Assembly (NCBI GenBank): GCA_045630285.1
Contig: JAZQSX010000003.1
Location: forward strand, 1-12,939
DNA from: RGIG3009 sp045630285
Lineage (GTDB): Bacteria; Bacillota; Clostridia; Oscillospirales; Acutalibacteraceae
Reading direction: 5' to 3'
DNA length: 12,939 nucleotides
Part shown: positions 7,254 through 12,852 of the stretch, piece after piece
Position numbering within the stretch: position 1 is the stretch's first letter
How the letters are laid out: each line of letters opens with the position of its first letter
The notes under the pieces: generated by a model
The model's database searches: none
Told to the model about the DNA's origin: nothing
Seen by the model: only the letters and a program-made list of their open reading frames with translations
Made by a program: the position numbers and the translations under genes

Positions 7254-8368
7254 TAAATCGCCACCTTTGCTGTACTGGATAATGCGGACTTGATCCAACT
7301 CGCGATTACCTCGCCTGTCTCGTTGTCCGCGAAAAAGGTTTTTCGCTGCCGGCAGAGGTCGAAGATCAGCTTTTGTGCTCGCGTAGAGCCGGCACGGAGA
7401 TCAATCTGGTGTAAGGGGTTGCTGTCTTCGTGGTCCTCCATGTATATGATCGTTTCGTCTGGCTTCTTGATAGGCGTTGTCTTTGCATGCCAAAAAATGA
7501 TAGGGTATTGCTTATAGTTGTAGATATCGCCTTGGATCGTCTTGCCGTCGTAGATCACAAAAAAGGTTAAGATGATCGGATAGTCGTCCATCCTGTCCGG
7601 CGCGTGCCGGTACATTGCTATCTCCCAGCTGCCTTTTGTGATCATATCGAGCTGCGGATTATCGAAAGCAAAATACTTTGATACTTTGCTCGTTGCCTTG
7701 CTGGGGCTGCAATACTCCACCGCGATCTTAGTCCCAGACTTGCCCATCGTGTACACGTCTATAGATCCCTGCTCTTGGGACTGTATCCGATACAGTCCCA
7801 TATCTCGAAAGTAGGGGCAATGCTTACTAACCGTATTAGCCAGCATATAGATAATGACGCCGGGACGGTCACGGAGCACGCTGGAAAGCAAATTCTGAAA
7901 CTTAACAAACTCGTTAGCCAAGTAAAAAGTACGTGTGATAAACTCATCAAAGAGGACACAATAGATCTCACCTGGATCTGTGCCCTTGGTCGTCTCTACC
8001 GTGCTAATTGCGTAAGTAATGCAAAACGGATTAAGATCCTGTGCGGTCTTAACATACTTCCCGGTGTCGGTCGTGTCGTATCGTGCCAAGTAAAACTTAT
8101 GTTGACGGTATACAATCGCGTTATACTTGTGCTCGGTCTTCTGCTCGATCCAATCCCTGTGCGGAGTAAACAATCCTTCTATGTTCATGGGTCGGATCAT
8201 TTCCTCCATGCGCCGGATATATACAGACGGTTTACCGGTCTCCAGGTACTTCTCCAAGATTTTCCGGCAAGCTCCGTAAGTCTTGCCGTTGGATCTCTGT
8301 CCGATGATCAGGCGATAGGTTGCGCCGGTTTTGTCGATCTTACTAAAACTATAGTACTTACTCGGCAT
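7253..8368 (-). CDS. Genome packaging ATPase (phi29 gp16-like)
   Basis: This 371-aa ASCE ATPase should power DNA entry into the prohead through the portal. Walker A is G23-QRSN-G28-K29-T30, and a YIRR segment follows near 50-53 as in gp16 (YVRR). Walker B is YCVLFDEF with D141 and E142. Downstream, NLLSSVLRDRPGV (about 159-171) corresponds to the gp16 arginine-finger region and MLANTVSKHCPYF to its sensor region (LSNAVSVVNPYF). Phi29 gp16 has 332 aa; the extra residues are C-terminal. The ATG at 8366-8368 is chosen because GAGGAGG lies 9 bases upstream; an ATG at 8443 would only read through the Cys-rich gene. It overlaps that gene by 11 bases and the next gene by one. A phi29 motor also needs pRNA; a candidate RNA lies at the right end. 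Confidence 0.92.
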   Translation of the reverse strand: MPSKYYSFSKIDKTGATYRLIIGQRSNGKTYGACRKILEKYLETGKPSVYIRRMEEMIRPMNIEGLFTPHRDWIEQKTEHKYNAIVYRQHKFYLARYDTTDTGKYVKTAQDLNPFCITYAISTVETTKGTDPGEIYCVLFDEFITRTFYLANEFVKFQNLLSSVLRDRPGVIIYMLANTVSKHCPYFRDMGLYRIQSQEQGSIDVYTMGKSGTKIAVEYCSPSKATSKVSKYFAFDNPQLDMITKGSWEIAMYRHAPDRMDDYPIILTFFVIYDGKTIQGDIYNYKQYPIIFWHAKTTPIKKPDETIIYMEDHEDSNPLHQIDLRAGSTRAQKLIFDLCRQRKTFFADNETGEVIASWIKSALSSTAKVAI

Positions 8369-8528
8369 CAGGATCAGCCTCCTCAGCCAGAGGATCCAGG
8401 AGATCCTCGTAGAGATCCTCGTAGAGATCATAGCAGTCTGCATTTTTTGTGCAGCGCTCGCACATTGTACAGTTAGACGGGCTATAGTTTTTGCACGTCA
8501 TCTCATCCGTGCATCCGTAAACTCTCAT
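8358..8528 (-). CDS. Small cysteine-rich, possibly zinc-binding protein
   Basis: A 56-aa protein begins MRVYGC, with cysteines at 6, 12, 20, 23, 26 and 32. The C20-x2-C23-x2-C26 cluster and nearby C32 could hold a metal ion. The second half is acidic and repetitive (YDLYEDLYEDLLDPLAEE), encoded by two copies of a 12-base unit at 8400-8423. The ATG follows GGAGGTAAGTATAATC, and the 3' end overlaps the ATPase start by 11 bases, suggesting translational coupling. The predicted start of the late transcript falls within or just past this ribosome binding site, so the protein may be made mostly from read-through early message. Function unknown; a nucleic-acid or protein-binding adaptor is a guess. 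Confidence 0.75.
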   Translation of the reverse strand: MRVYGCTDEMTCKNYSPSNCTMCERCTKNADCYDLYEDLYEDLLDPLAEEADPDAE

Positions 8529-8544
8529 GATTATACTTACCTCC

Positions 8545-8573
8545 AGTATATCACAAATTATCATAATTGTCAA
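8545..8573 (-). promoter_or_regulatory. Consensus promoter for the packaging and structural block
   Basis: On the minus strand TTGACA (8568-8573) and TATACT (8545-8550) are separated by exactly 17 bases, with TGA just before the -10 box (extended -10). Transcription would begin near 8538 and run left through ATPase, portal, capsid and tail genes. The -10 box touches the GGAGG of the 56-aa gene (8540-8544). Unlike the divergent promoter at the right end, its spacer lacks the GCAAATGTGC element, so it is probably controlled differently. Confidence 0.8.
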
Positions 8574-8814
8574 CAGTAATAATTTTATTGTAAAGCATTT
8601 CGGGAGTAATATCCATAAGAGGGTAAGCAGCATCCACAATTATATCTTTCTCGCCTTCGCAAAAATCATTTTGCCAAACACGAGAACCATCATTTTGAAT
8701 TTCTAAAATTTCGGTTGTTTGTCTATACTCTTTTTCCCAGCTATATTTAAGTCTCATGCAGACAATGTAATCATCTCCGATCAACTGCTGATTTTCAAAC
8801 TCTTCAATAGTCAT
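8551..8814 (-). CDS. Hypothetical protein downstream of DNA polymerase
   Basis: I do not recognise this 87-aa acidic protein (MTIEEFENQQLIGDDYIVC at the start, ending ITVDNYDNL). The ATG at 8812-8814 is preferred over the in-frame GTG at 8821-8823, because the GTG belongs to the ribosome binding site (AGGAGGTGGATCTG). It overlaps the polymerase C-terminus by 11 bases. The coding region is visibly richer in A and T than its neighbours, which may indicate recent acquisition. Its stop codon lies inside the late promoter spacer. As the last gene before that promoter it probably belongs to the early transcript. Confidence 0.7.
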   Translation of the reverse strand: MTIEEFENQQLIGDDYIVCMRLKYSWEKEYRQTTEILEIQNDGSRVWQNDFCEGEKDIIVDAAYPLMDITPEMLYNKIITVDNYDNL

Positions 8815-10984
8815 CAGATCCACCTCCTACCGTTCCAAACTTAGCAGCCATCATCAGGACGCGATCCTCGTCACAGTCCTCCAGCATCTCCAGCAGATCC
8901 TTATCCGCCTTAAAGCCTTTTTGCTGTAGCAGCACATAGGATCTAATCTTGATCGTGATGGTCTGACCGTTGCAGTCCGTCACCTCCTGCGGATTCAGCT
9001 CTCCCCCATAGATAGACTCTACCAGTCCGGACTCCTCCGGCTGTACGTGCATATCGTAGTCAAAAGCCTCCATTTTGTCGTAGAGCGTCTCGAACTTATC
9101 GAAGTAGCAGCGCTCGATCCCCTGCTCGTCCGGCTTTGGTTGAGATAGTCCGGATATGTGATATCTAAACTCACCCTTCGGCGTGATCCAAGCATAGCTT
9201 TTTTGCCCGATCGTCTTGAAATAATCATAGTGTGTTTGCTCAAACTCGCCTAAACCATCGAGCAGACTAAAATCTAAACGTTTACGCTCGCAGAACTTAC
9301 GCACGCGCTCCTTGACTTTTGCATTATACTGTGCTATAATGGTAGTGTCTAAATCAAACCCCTTTATACTGTCTGTGTCGCAGTATAGGATCCTATGATT
9401 ATATTTAGACTTCCCACTATCCTCCTTGTCCAGGCAGAGGGCACTAAATAGCGTCAGCAGCTCATAACGTGCCCAGCTCGCCACCCATACACCCCACTGA
9501 TATAATACTGGTGCAAACTGCGTTTTTTTGATGTTGATCCTGTTGGCTTTGTCGATCGTCACGGATCCATCAACAAAAACGTAGTTTGTTTTTACTGGGT
9601 CTTGCACAAAAATCCCGTAAATGCGATTTAAAAACGACTTGATCAGATCATAGGCTGCTTGCTCTTCTGCCGTCGGCTCTCGCTGCTCCTTGATCTTCTT
9701 TACTGTGATCTTGGCTGCTCTCTTACGAGTATAGAGATCTACACAGCTATTTGTGATATAGTCAGGTAAAACTCCGTAATGCGTGCCCATGATAGCCTTG
9801 ATCTTGATCCTTGCGATATTGTAATATTTAAAGAGTAAATAAAAGTCTACGTCTGTCAGTGTCGCCTCGATCCGTCCAGCCTGTGCCATCTTTTTAGTCA
9901 CCATGCTCCGACGGTCTGCCAGGGGAGCCTCGATATAGTTTTTTGAGTACACCGGCAAAAATGCCACGTCGTCCAGCTTTGCCTCGACGTCCTCAGCCAC
10001 GAACGTGATCAGCATCGCCATATCTTGATAGATTCCTCTGTGCTTTTTGAGATCCTCCAGCTGCTCCCGATCCTTTGGAACCGGAAGAGGCGCGAAGCGA
10101 TCACGCGGATACTTGTGCAGTAAGATCTGTGCTATATAGTGACTGTCCGCATCATAGTCCTCAACGTCCGGAAGCATTTGCCCTTTGTACATCGTGGTAC
10201 AATAATTAAAACCTCCGAAAAATGCTACTCGCAACATTTTGAGTAGTGTCTGATCCTGCGGATCGTCCGGCTTTAGCTGCCGTTTACGTACTTTCCACAT
10301 CATCAACTTACTTTTGCTGTCATGCTGCACCATCTGATCATAGATCAGACGCTTTACTCTTTGTGTAGCCGTCAGGGGGATCCGTCCAACTCCTCCATAC
10401 TGCTCTGCTTGCTTGGTGTAGTACCGGATCAGGATCTCGACGTCTGTGCAGATATAGTCTATCTCAAACTCGTCCAGCTCGGTCTCACTGTGTCTGATCT
10501 TGGCGTAGTCATACCCGGAGATCTTTGGGATCCCGATCTCCTCCCCCATTGCCTCCAGGGACTTCTCCGAGTAATTGTATGAGTCGTGATACTCGAAGCA
10601 ATCAAAAACAGTACACAGCAGCACCTCATAGCGCGATTTTGCTATGATTGATCCGTCCACCGGCACCTCTCGGCAGAAAAATCCAAAGTCAAACTTTAAG
10701 TTATGATCGAATACAATCAGTTTAAACTCAACGTTTAAATGAAGCGCTGCTTTCAGATTTGCCAGAAACTCGCGGAAATCTGCCCACGTCCGTCCGTATA
10801 CGATCTGATCACCTACTCCGAACTGCCATACATACATAAACGCAAACAAATCATGATAGTTTGTTGACTCCAGGTCAAAGCCGGCGATCAGATCACAGTA
10901 CTTGTGATCTCTCCTATAGCTCGCCGTCGTGGTCGGCAGTCGCTTATAGTCAAACTCAGTCCAGGGTACTCTCCGAAAACTCAT
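8804..10984 (-). CDS. Protein-primed family B DNA polymerase (phi29-like)
   Basis: This 726-aa enzyme should replicate linear phage DNA from a protein primer. Proofreading motifs: Exo I D37 and E39 (FDLEST), Exo II N95 and D99 (FDHNLKFDF), Exo III Y177 and D181 (YICTDVEIL). Polymerase motif A is Y277-D278-ADS-H282-Y283, motif B K449-SFLNRIYG, motif C Y534-CDTDS with D536 and D538, and K595-SY corresponds to the KxY motif that stabilises the primer. The segments between motifs A and B fit TPR1 and TPR2, the insertions special to this class. Phi29 polymerase has 575 aa; here the N-terminus, TPR1 and C-terminus are longer. Motif A reads SHYIAQ where phi29 has SLYPAQ. The ATG at 10984 is chosen because GAGGTG lies 6 bases before it; alternatives at 10990 and 11029 are badly placed. 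The terminal protein candidate lies 5 bases upstream. Confidence 0.95.
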   Translation of the reverse strand: MSFRRVPWTEFDYKRLPTTTASYRRDHKYCDLIAGFDLESTNYHDLFAFMYVWQFGVGDQIVYGRTWADFREFLANLKAALHLNVEFKLIVFDHNLKFDFGFFCREVPVDGSIIAKSRYEVLLCTVFDCFEYHDSYNYSEKSLEAMGEEIGIPKISGYDYAKIRHSETELDEFEIDYICTDVEILIRYYTKQAEQYGGVGRIPLTATQRVKRLIYDQMVQHDSKSKLMMWKVRKRQLKPDDPQDQTLLKMLRVAFFGGFNYCTTMYKGQMLPDVEDYDADSHYIAQILLHKYPRDRFAPLPVPKDREQLEDLKKHRGIYQDMAMLITFVAEDVEAKLDDVAFLPVYSKNYIEAPLADRRSMVTKKMAQAGRIEATLTDVDFYLLFKYYNIARIKIKAIMGTHYGVLPDYITNSCVDLYTRKRAAKITVKKIKEQREPTAEEQAAYDLIKSFLNRIYGIFVQDPVKTNYVFVDGSVTIDKANRINIKKTQFAPVLYQWGVWVASWARYELLTLFSALCLDKEDSGKSKYNHRILYCDTDSIKGFDLDTTIIAQYNAKVKERVRKFCERKRLDFSLLDGLGEFEQTHYDYFKTIGQKSYAWITPKGEFRYHISGLSQPKPDEQGIERCYFDKFETLYDKMEAFDYDMHVQPEESGLVESIYGGELNPQEVTDCNGQTITIKIRSYVLLQQKGFKADKDLLEMLEDCDEDRVLMMAAKFGTVGGGSDDY
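9312..9340 (+). promoter_or_regulatory. Consensus promoter antisense to the DNA polymerase gene
   Basis: On the plus strand TTGACT (9312-9317) and TATAAT (9335-9340) are separated by exactly 17 bases, with an extended -10 (TGC before TATAAT). The ten bases GTGCTATAAT also occur in the early minus-strand promoter. The transcript would start near 9347 and run right, antisense to the 5' part of the polymerase gene and possibly the terminal protein gene. No plausible plus-strand gene follows. It could be chance, since the bases also encode protein. Confidence 0.5.
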
Positions 10985-10989
10985 GCACA

Positions 10990-11937
10990 TCACCTCAAAT
11001 CTATTAATTCCTCGTCGTCGTCCGTCCAAAGGTCTTCGACTTCCAGCTCTCCAGACTGCTCCACAAACGACTCGATCAGATCCTCGATCTCCTGATCCAG
11101 ATCGTCGCGTGCCTGCTCCTGGTTGTCGCTTTCCTCCAGATCATCATATCTTTTATATGCTGCCTCGATATCTCCGAGGATCTGCTGGAGATCCTCCGGA
11201 TCCATACCGCCCTGCATGGCAGCCTGTACAGCATTATACAAGGATCTATCATAGCCCTTGCCCTGCACATTTTCCGCCATCTCCAAGATATGCCACAACG
11301 CCGGCAGAGACTCCGCATACTTGTCCAACTCCTCGGATGATATACCGAGCTGATAAGCGACTCCCTGCTTTTTCTTGGCAGCGTCTTTGAGATCTTTAAA
11401 TCCTTTCCGGTTTATCTGCTTATTGATTGCCGCTTGTAATGCTTGCAATTCCTTTAGCCCAAACTTAGAAAGGTTTTTAAAACTTGCGTTAAACCCTCCG
11501 CCCTTCTTTGTGCCGATCAGCTTTTGAAGCTGCTCAAGCTCCGGGATCACGTTCGAGACTCCTGACAGTCCGGCTCTCTGATACTCGCCCATTAACATAT
11601 TAGCCTCTTTGAGCGTGCCTTGCAGCATCCGGGCAGCTTGTCCACGCGCCTTGTCTCGTGCTGCTTTCTTGGCTTTTGTCTGCTCTCTCAGCTTGGTCTG
11701 TCGCTTTTTCTGGGTCTCGCTCAGGCTCTGATCAGTCGCCTCTTTGATAAATCTCAAGCTCTCCGAGCTGATCGATGGATCCACAAGAGTGAAGTTATAT
11801 CCGCCGGCGCTCTTACGTTTGCCAGAAAGCGCCTTGCCGATGTTTGACGGATCCACGCCCAGCGCCTTAGCTGCTGCATTGATACTAGGGTATATGATCC
11901 CTGTTTGTGGTACAAAAATGTTCGATCGTCTAGCCAT
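10990..11937 (-). CDS. Putative terminal protein (primer for DNA replication) with NUMOD1-like N-terminal domain
   Basis: This 315-aa protein is the best terminal protein candidate: it lies directly upstream of the polymerase, as gp3 does in phi29, with similar length (266 aa in phi29). Residues 13-49 (GIIYPSINAAAKALGVDP, then SGKRKSAGGYNF) look like a NUMOD1-type DNA-binding helix-turn-helix unit. Residues 70-105 are a very basic coiled segment. Residues 150-180 (FNASFKNLSKFGLKEL, then AINKQINRKGF) resemble the phi29 gp3 intermediate region, and the C-terminal 60 residues are strongly acidic, consistent with a priming domain that occupies the polymerase DNA channel. The priming Ser, Thr or Tyr cannot be identified; S270 in DLEESDNQ is one guess. 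Start ATG follows GGAGGGCACATAG. A hairpin lies just upstream. Role is inferred from position and architecture. Confidence 0.72.
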   Translation of the reverse strand: MARRSNIFVPQTGIIYPSINAAAKALGVDPSNIGKALSGKRKSAGGYNFTLVDPSISSESLRFIKEATDQSLSETQKKRQTKLREQTKAKKAARDKARGQAARMLQGTLKEANMLMGEYQRAGLSGVSNVIPELEQLQKLIGTKKGGGFNASFKNLSKFGLKELQALQAAINKQINRKGFKDLKDAAKKKQGVAYQLGISSEELDKYAESLPALWHILEMAENVQGKGYDRSLYNAVQAAMQGGMDPEDLQQILGDIEAAYKRYDDLEESDNQEQARDDLDQEIEDLIESFVEQSGELEVEDLWTDDDEELIDLR

Positions 11938-11958
11938 CTATGTGCCCTCCATCAGATG

Positions 11959-11981
11959 CAGCGCCGGAAGATCCGGCGCTG
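11959..11981 (-). promoter_or_regulatory. Hairpin just upstream of the terminal protein gene
   Basis: CAGCGCCGGA and TCCGGCGCTG form a perfect 10-bp GC-rich stem with a 3-base loop in the 57-base gap between the 84-aa gene and the terminal protein gene, about 10 bases before that gene's ribosome binding site. No U-run follows on the minus-strand transcript, so it is unlikely to terminate fully. It may set the level of terminal protein and polymerase relative to the first two early genes, or stop RNA decay. Confidence 0.6.
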
Positions 11982-11994
11982 ATCCCGTCCGATC

Positions 11995-12249
11995 TTATGC
12001 AGCGATCTCTCTGTAGTAGTCCTCGACGCTGCCAAATGTCTGATAGTACTCCAGGATATCATCCGCCTTGTGGGTGTAGTCCATCACGCCAACCTTGTAC
12101 AGATACGCCTCCGGATCTCCGTCCGTCGCTCTCATGTGCAGCTCGTCCAGCCAGTCCTCGCAGATCTTCCTTGCTGCCTCTTCGGTGGTAAAATACACCG
12201 CCTTGATCAGCTCGCTCTTATACATCAGCTTCGCACAGTATACTCTCAT
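11995..12249 (-). CDS. Hypothetical early protein, 84 aa
   Basis: I do not recognise this protein. It begins MRVYCAKLMYKSELI, contains a likely helix (FTTEEAARKICEDWLDELHMR) and ends in a tyrosine- and acid-rich helix (EYYQTFGSVEDYYREIAA). Of two in-frame ATG codons, the second (12247-12249) lies 8 bases from AAGGAGG, whereas the first (12255) is only 2 bases away, so I use the second. It is the second gene of the early operon, 13 bases after the 87-aa DNA-binding-like gene. Early position and small size fit a host-modulating or replication accessory protein, without direct support. Confidence 0.7.
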   Translation of the reverse strand: MRVYCAKLMYKSELIKAVYFTTEEAARKICEDWLDELHMRATDGDPEAYLYKVGVMDYTHKADDILEYYQTFGSVEDYYREIAA

Positions 12250-12262
12250 GATCATGCCCTCC

Positions 12263-12526
12263 TTAAAAGATCAGGATCTCATTAAGATCCTTTATCCGTT
12301 TCCGCTTGATTTCTTCCAGCTTTGCCCTCTTGGCGTCCTCGATCTGGCGCTCGGTGAGATCCGGATCGATCTTGACATAGTACTTTCCTTTTACACTGTC
12401 CTGCTTTCCGCAGAGGTGTCTGCTCATGCCCGACTTGTCAACGCCGGAAGCACTTGCAGCAGCCGTCACACTCGGATAGATCTCTCCAGTGTTCACGCAT
12501 AGCACCGTTGCACGTTTTCCCTTCAT
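12263..12526 (-). CDS. Small early protein with NUMOD1-like DNA-binding domain; possible regulator
   Basis: This 87-aa protein is the first gene of the early operon. Residues 14-50 (GEIYPSVTAAASASGVDK, then HLCGKQDSVKGKYY) match the same NUMOD1-type motif found in the putative terminal protein (shared IYPS, AAA, GVD, GK and, just after, DP). A charged helix follows (residues about 57-82, ERQIEDAKRAKLEEIKRKRI). The ATG at 12524-12526 follows AAGGAGGTGATAGC, a full-consensus ribosome binding site, about 27 bases downstream of the predicted transcript start. Position next to paired operator-like sites suggests it may bind them, or the genome end, and regulate early transcription. This is inference; NUMOD1 units are best known in homing endonucleases, and no nuclease domain is present here. 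Confidence 0.75.
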   Translation of the reverse strand: MKGKRATVLCVNTGEIYPSVTAAASASGVDKSGMSRHLCGKQDSVKGKYYVKIDPDLTERQIEDAKRAKLEEIKRKRIKDLNEILIF

Positions 12527-12559
12527 GCTATCACCTCCTTGGCATATTTCCCCACTCTT

Positions 12560-12588
12560 ATTATAGCACATTTGCGTGATTTAGTCAA
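12560..12588 (-). promoter_or_regulatory. Early operon promoter (leftward)
   Basis: Minus-strand TTGACT (12583-12588), 17-base spacer and TATAAT (12560-12565) with an extended -10 (TGC). Predicted start near 12553 gives a 27-base leader before the 87-aa gene. The spacer carries CGCAAATGTGC, which also fills the same position of the rightward promoter. Confidence 0.88.
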
Positions 12589-12633
12589 TACTTTTGAAAA
12601 AAAATATTGACAAACGTCCGCAAATGTGCTATA
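12562..12633. repeat. Dyad-symmetric divergent promoter module with paired operator-like sites
   Basis: TATAGCACATTTGCG at 12562-12576 is the exact complement of the 15 bases at 12619-12633, and GTCAATA (12584-12590) is the exact complement of TATTGAC (12605-12611). Both pairs share one centre at about 12597.5, which lies at the edge of an A8 run (12597-12604). Each long arm covers a promoter spacer and part of its -10 box. The core GCAAATGTGC is itself nearly palindromic, as expected for a dimeric repressor or activator site. The arm centres are about 57 bases apart. Confidence 0.85.
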
Positions 12634-12635
12634 CT
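12607..12635 (+). promoter_or_regulatory. Rightward promoter toward the genome end
   Basis: Plus-strand TTGACA (12607-12612), 17-base spacer and TATACT (12630-12635), extended -10 (TGC), with an A8 tract just upstream that may act as an UP element. Start predicted near 12642. No convincing coding frame follows, so it most likely drives a non-coding RNA. Confidence 0.88.
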
Positions 12636-12641
12636 GTATCC

Positions 12642-12826
12642 AACTACAGGCACTCTCTCGCAACGCAGCCGGCACGCTGAGGCGCTGCTATTATGGCAGT
12701 ATCTCGACTATTTGTGCAGCACCCGGCGCGATCTGGTGAGATCCTCGCAGCCATAGCCGGCACGCAGCCGGCTAGATCAGCACCTTGAAAATCAAATCAC
12801 TAGATCCTCGCGTTTACGTGTTTTTT
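12642..12826 (+). ncRNA. Candidate structured RNA, possibly a phi29 pRNA analogue (3' end uncertain)
   Basis: A consensus promoter ends just before this region and no good gene follows. Seen stems: GGCGCTGC (12681-12688) with GCAGCACC (12716-12723), 7 pairs and one mismatch; GATCT/AGATC (12730-12743) capped by GGTG and extended by GCG/CGC; TAGCCGGC/GCCGGCTA (12754-12774), 8 bp with a 5-base loop. AGCCGGC occurs three times (12667, 12755, 12766), allowing a long-range closing stem between 12667-12673 and 12767-12773. In phi29 the pRNA is made from an early promoter at the genome end next to the polymerase genes and works with gp16 and gp10, both represented here. I see no sequence match to phi29 pRNA; the identification rests on position, promoter and structure. 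The 3' end is set at a T6 run and could lie elsewhere. Confidence 0.5.
12809..12826 (+). terminator. Weak possible terminator of the rightward RNA
   Basis: CGCG and CGTG form a 4-bp stem (one G-U pair) around TTTA, followed directly by TTTTTT (12821-12826). The stem is short for an intrinsic terminator; the RNA may instead run to the physical end of the genome. Confidence 0.25.
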
Positions 12827-12852
12827 GTGCAATCGTCACAAATTCGCGTAAA
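12813..12852. repeat. Interrupted hairpin near the right end
   Basis: TTTACGTG (12813-12820) pairs with CGCGTAAA (12845-12852), one G-U pair, and inside it TTTGTG (12824-12829) pairs with CACAAA (12837-12842) around a 7-base loop. It conflicts with the weak terminator above, so only one of the two forms at a time. Its role, if any, may be RNA processing or replication-end structure. Confidence 0.5.

Noticed and set aside
8101..8120. Second plus-strand promoter (TTGACG...TATACT) in the ATPase gene
   Set aside because: The spacer is only 14 bases, too short for a normal sigma-A promoter.
8400..8430. Short tandem repeat as a CRISPR-like array
   Set aside because: It is two copies of a 12-base unit inside a gene (YEDL codons), with no spacers; no CRISPR array or tRNA was seen anywhere.
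7775..8476. 233-codon plus-strand frame opposite the ATPase
   Set aside because: The minus strand encodes clear Walker A and B motifs; the plus frame has no recognisable content or ribosome binding site.
8821..8823. GTG as start of the 87-aa gene after the polymerase
   Set aside because: It lies inside AGGAGGTGG; the ATG at 8812-8814 has correct spacing.
9365..9387. TATACTG/CAGTATA hairpin as an attenuator of the antisense RNA
   Set aside because: It is formed by the codons of the conserved YCDTDSI motif, which explains the bases without a regulatory role.
12692..12790. 31-codon plus-strand frame (MAVSRLFVQHPARSGE...) within the candidate RNA
   Set aside because: Only a weak GAGG about 10 bases before the ATG, short length, and strong overlap with stem structures; a non-coding RNA is the better reading.
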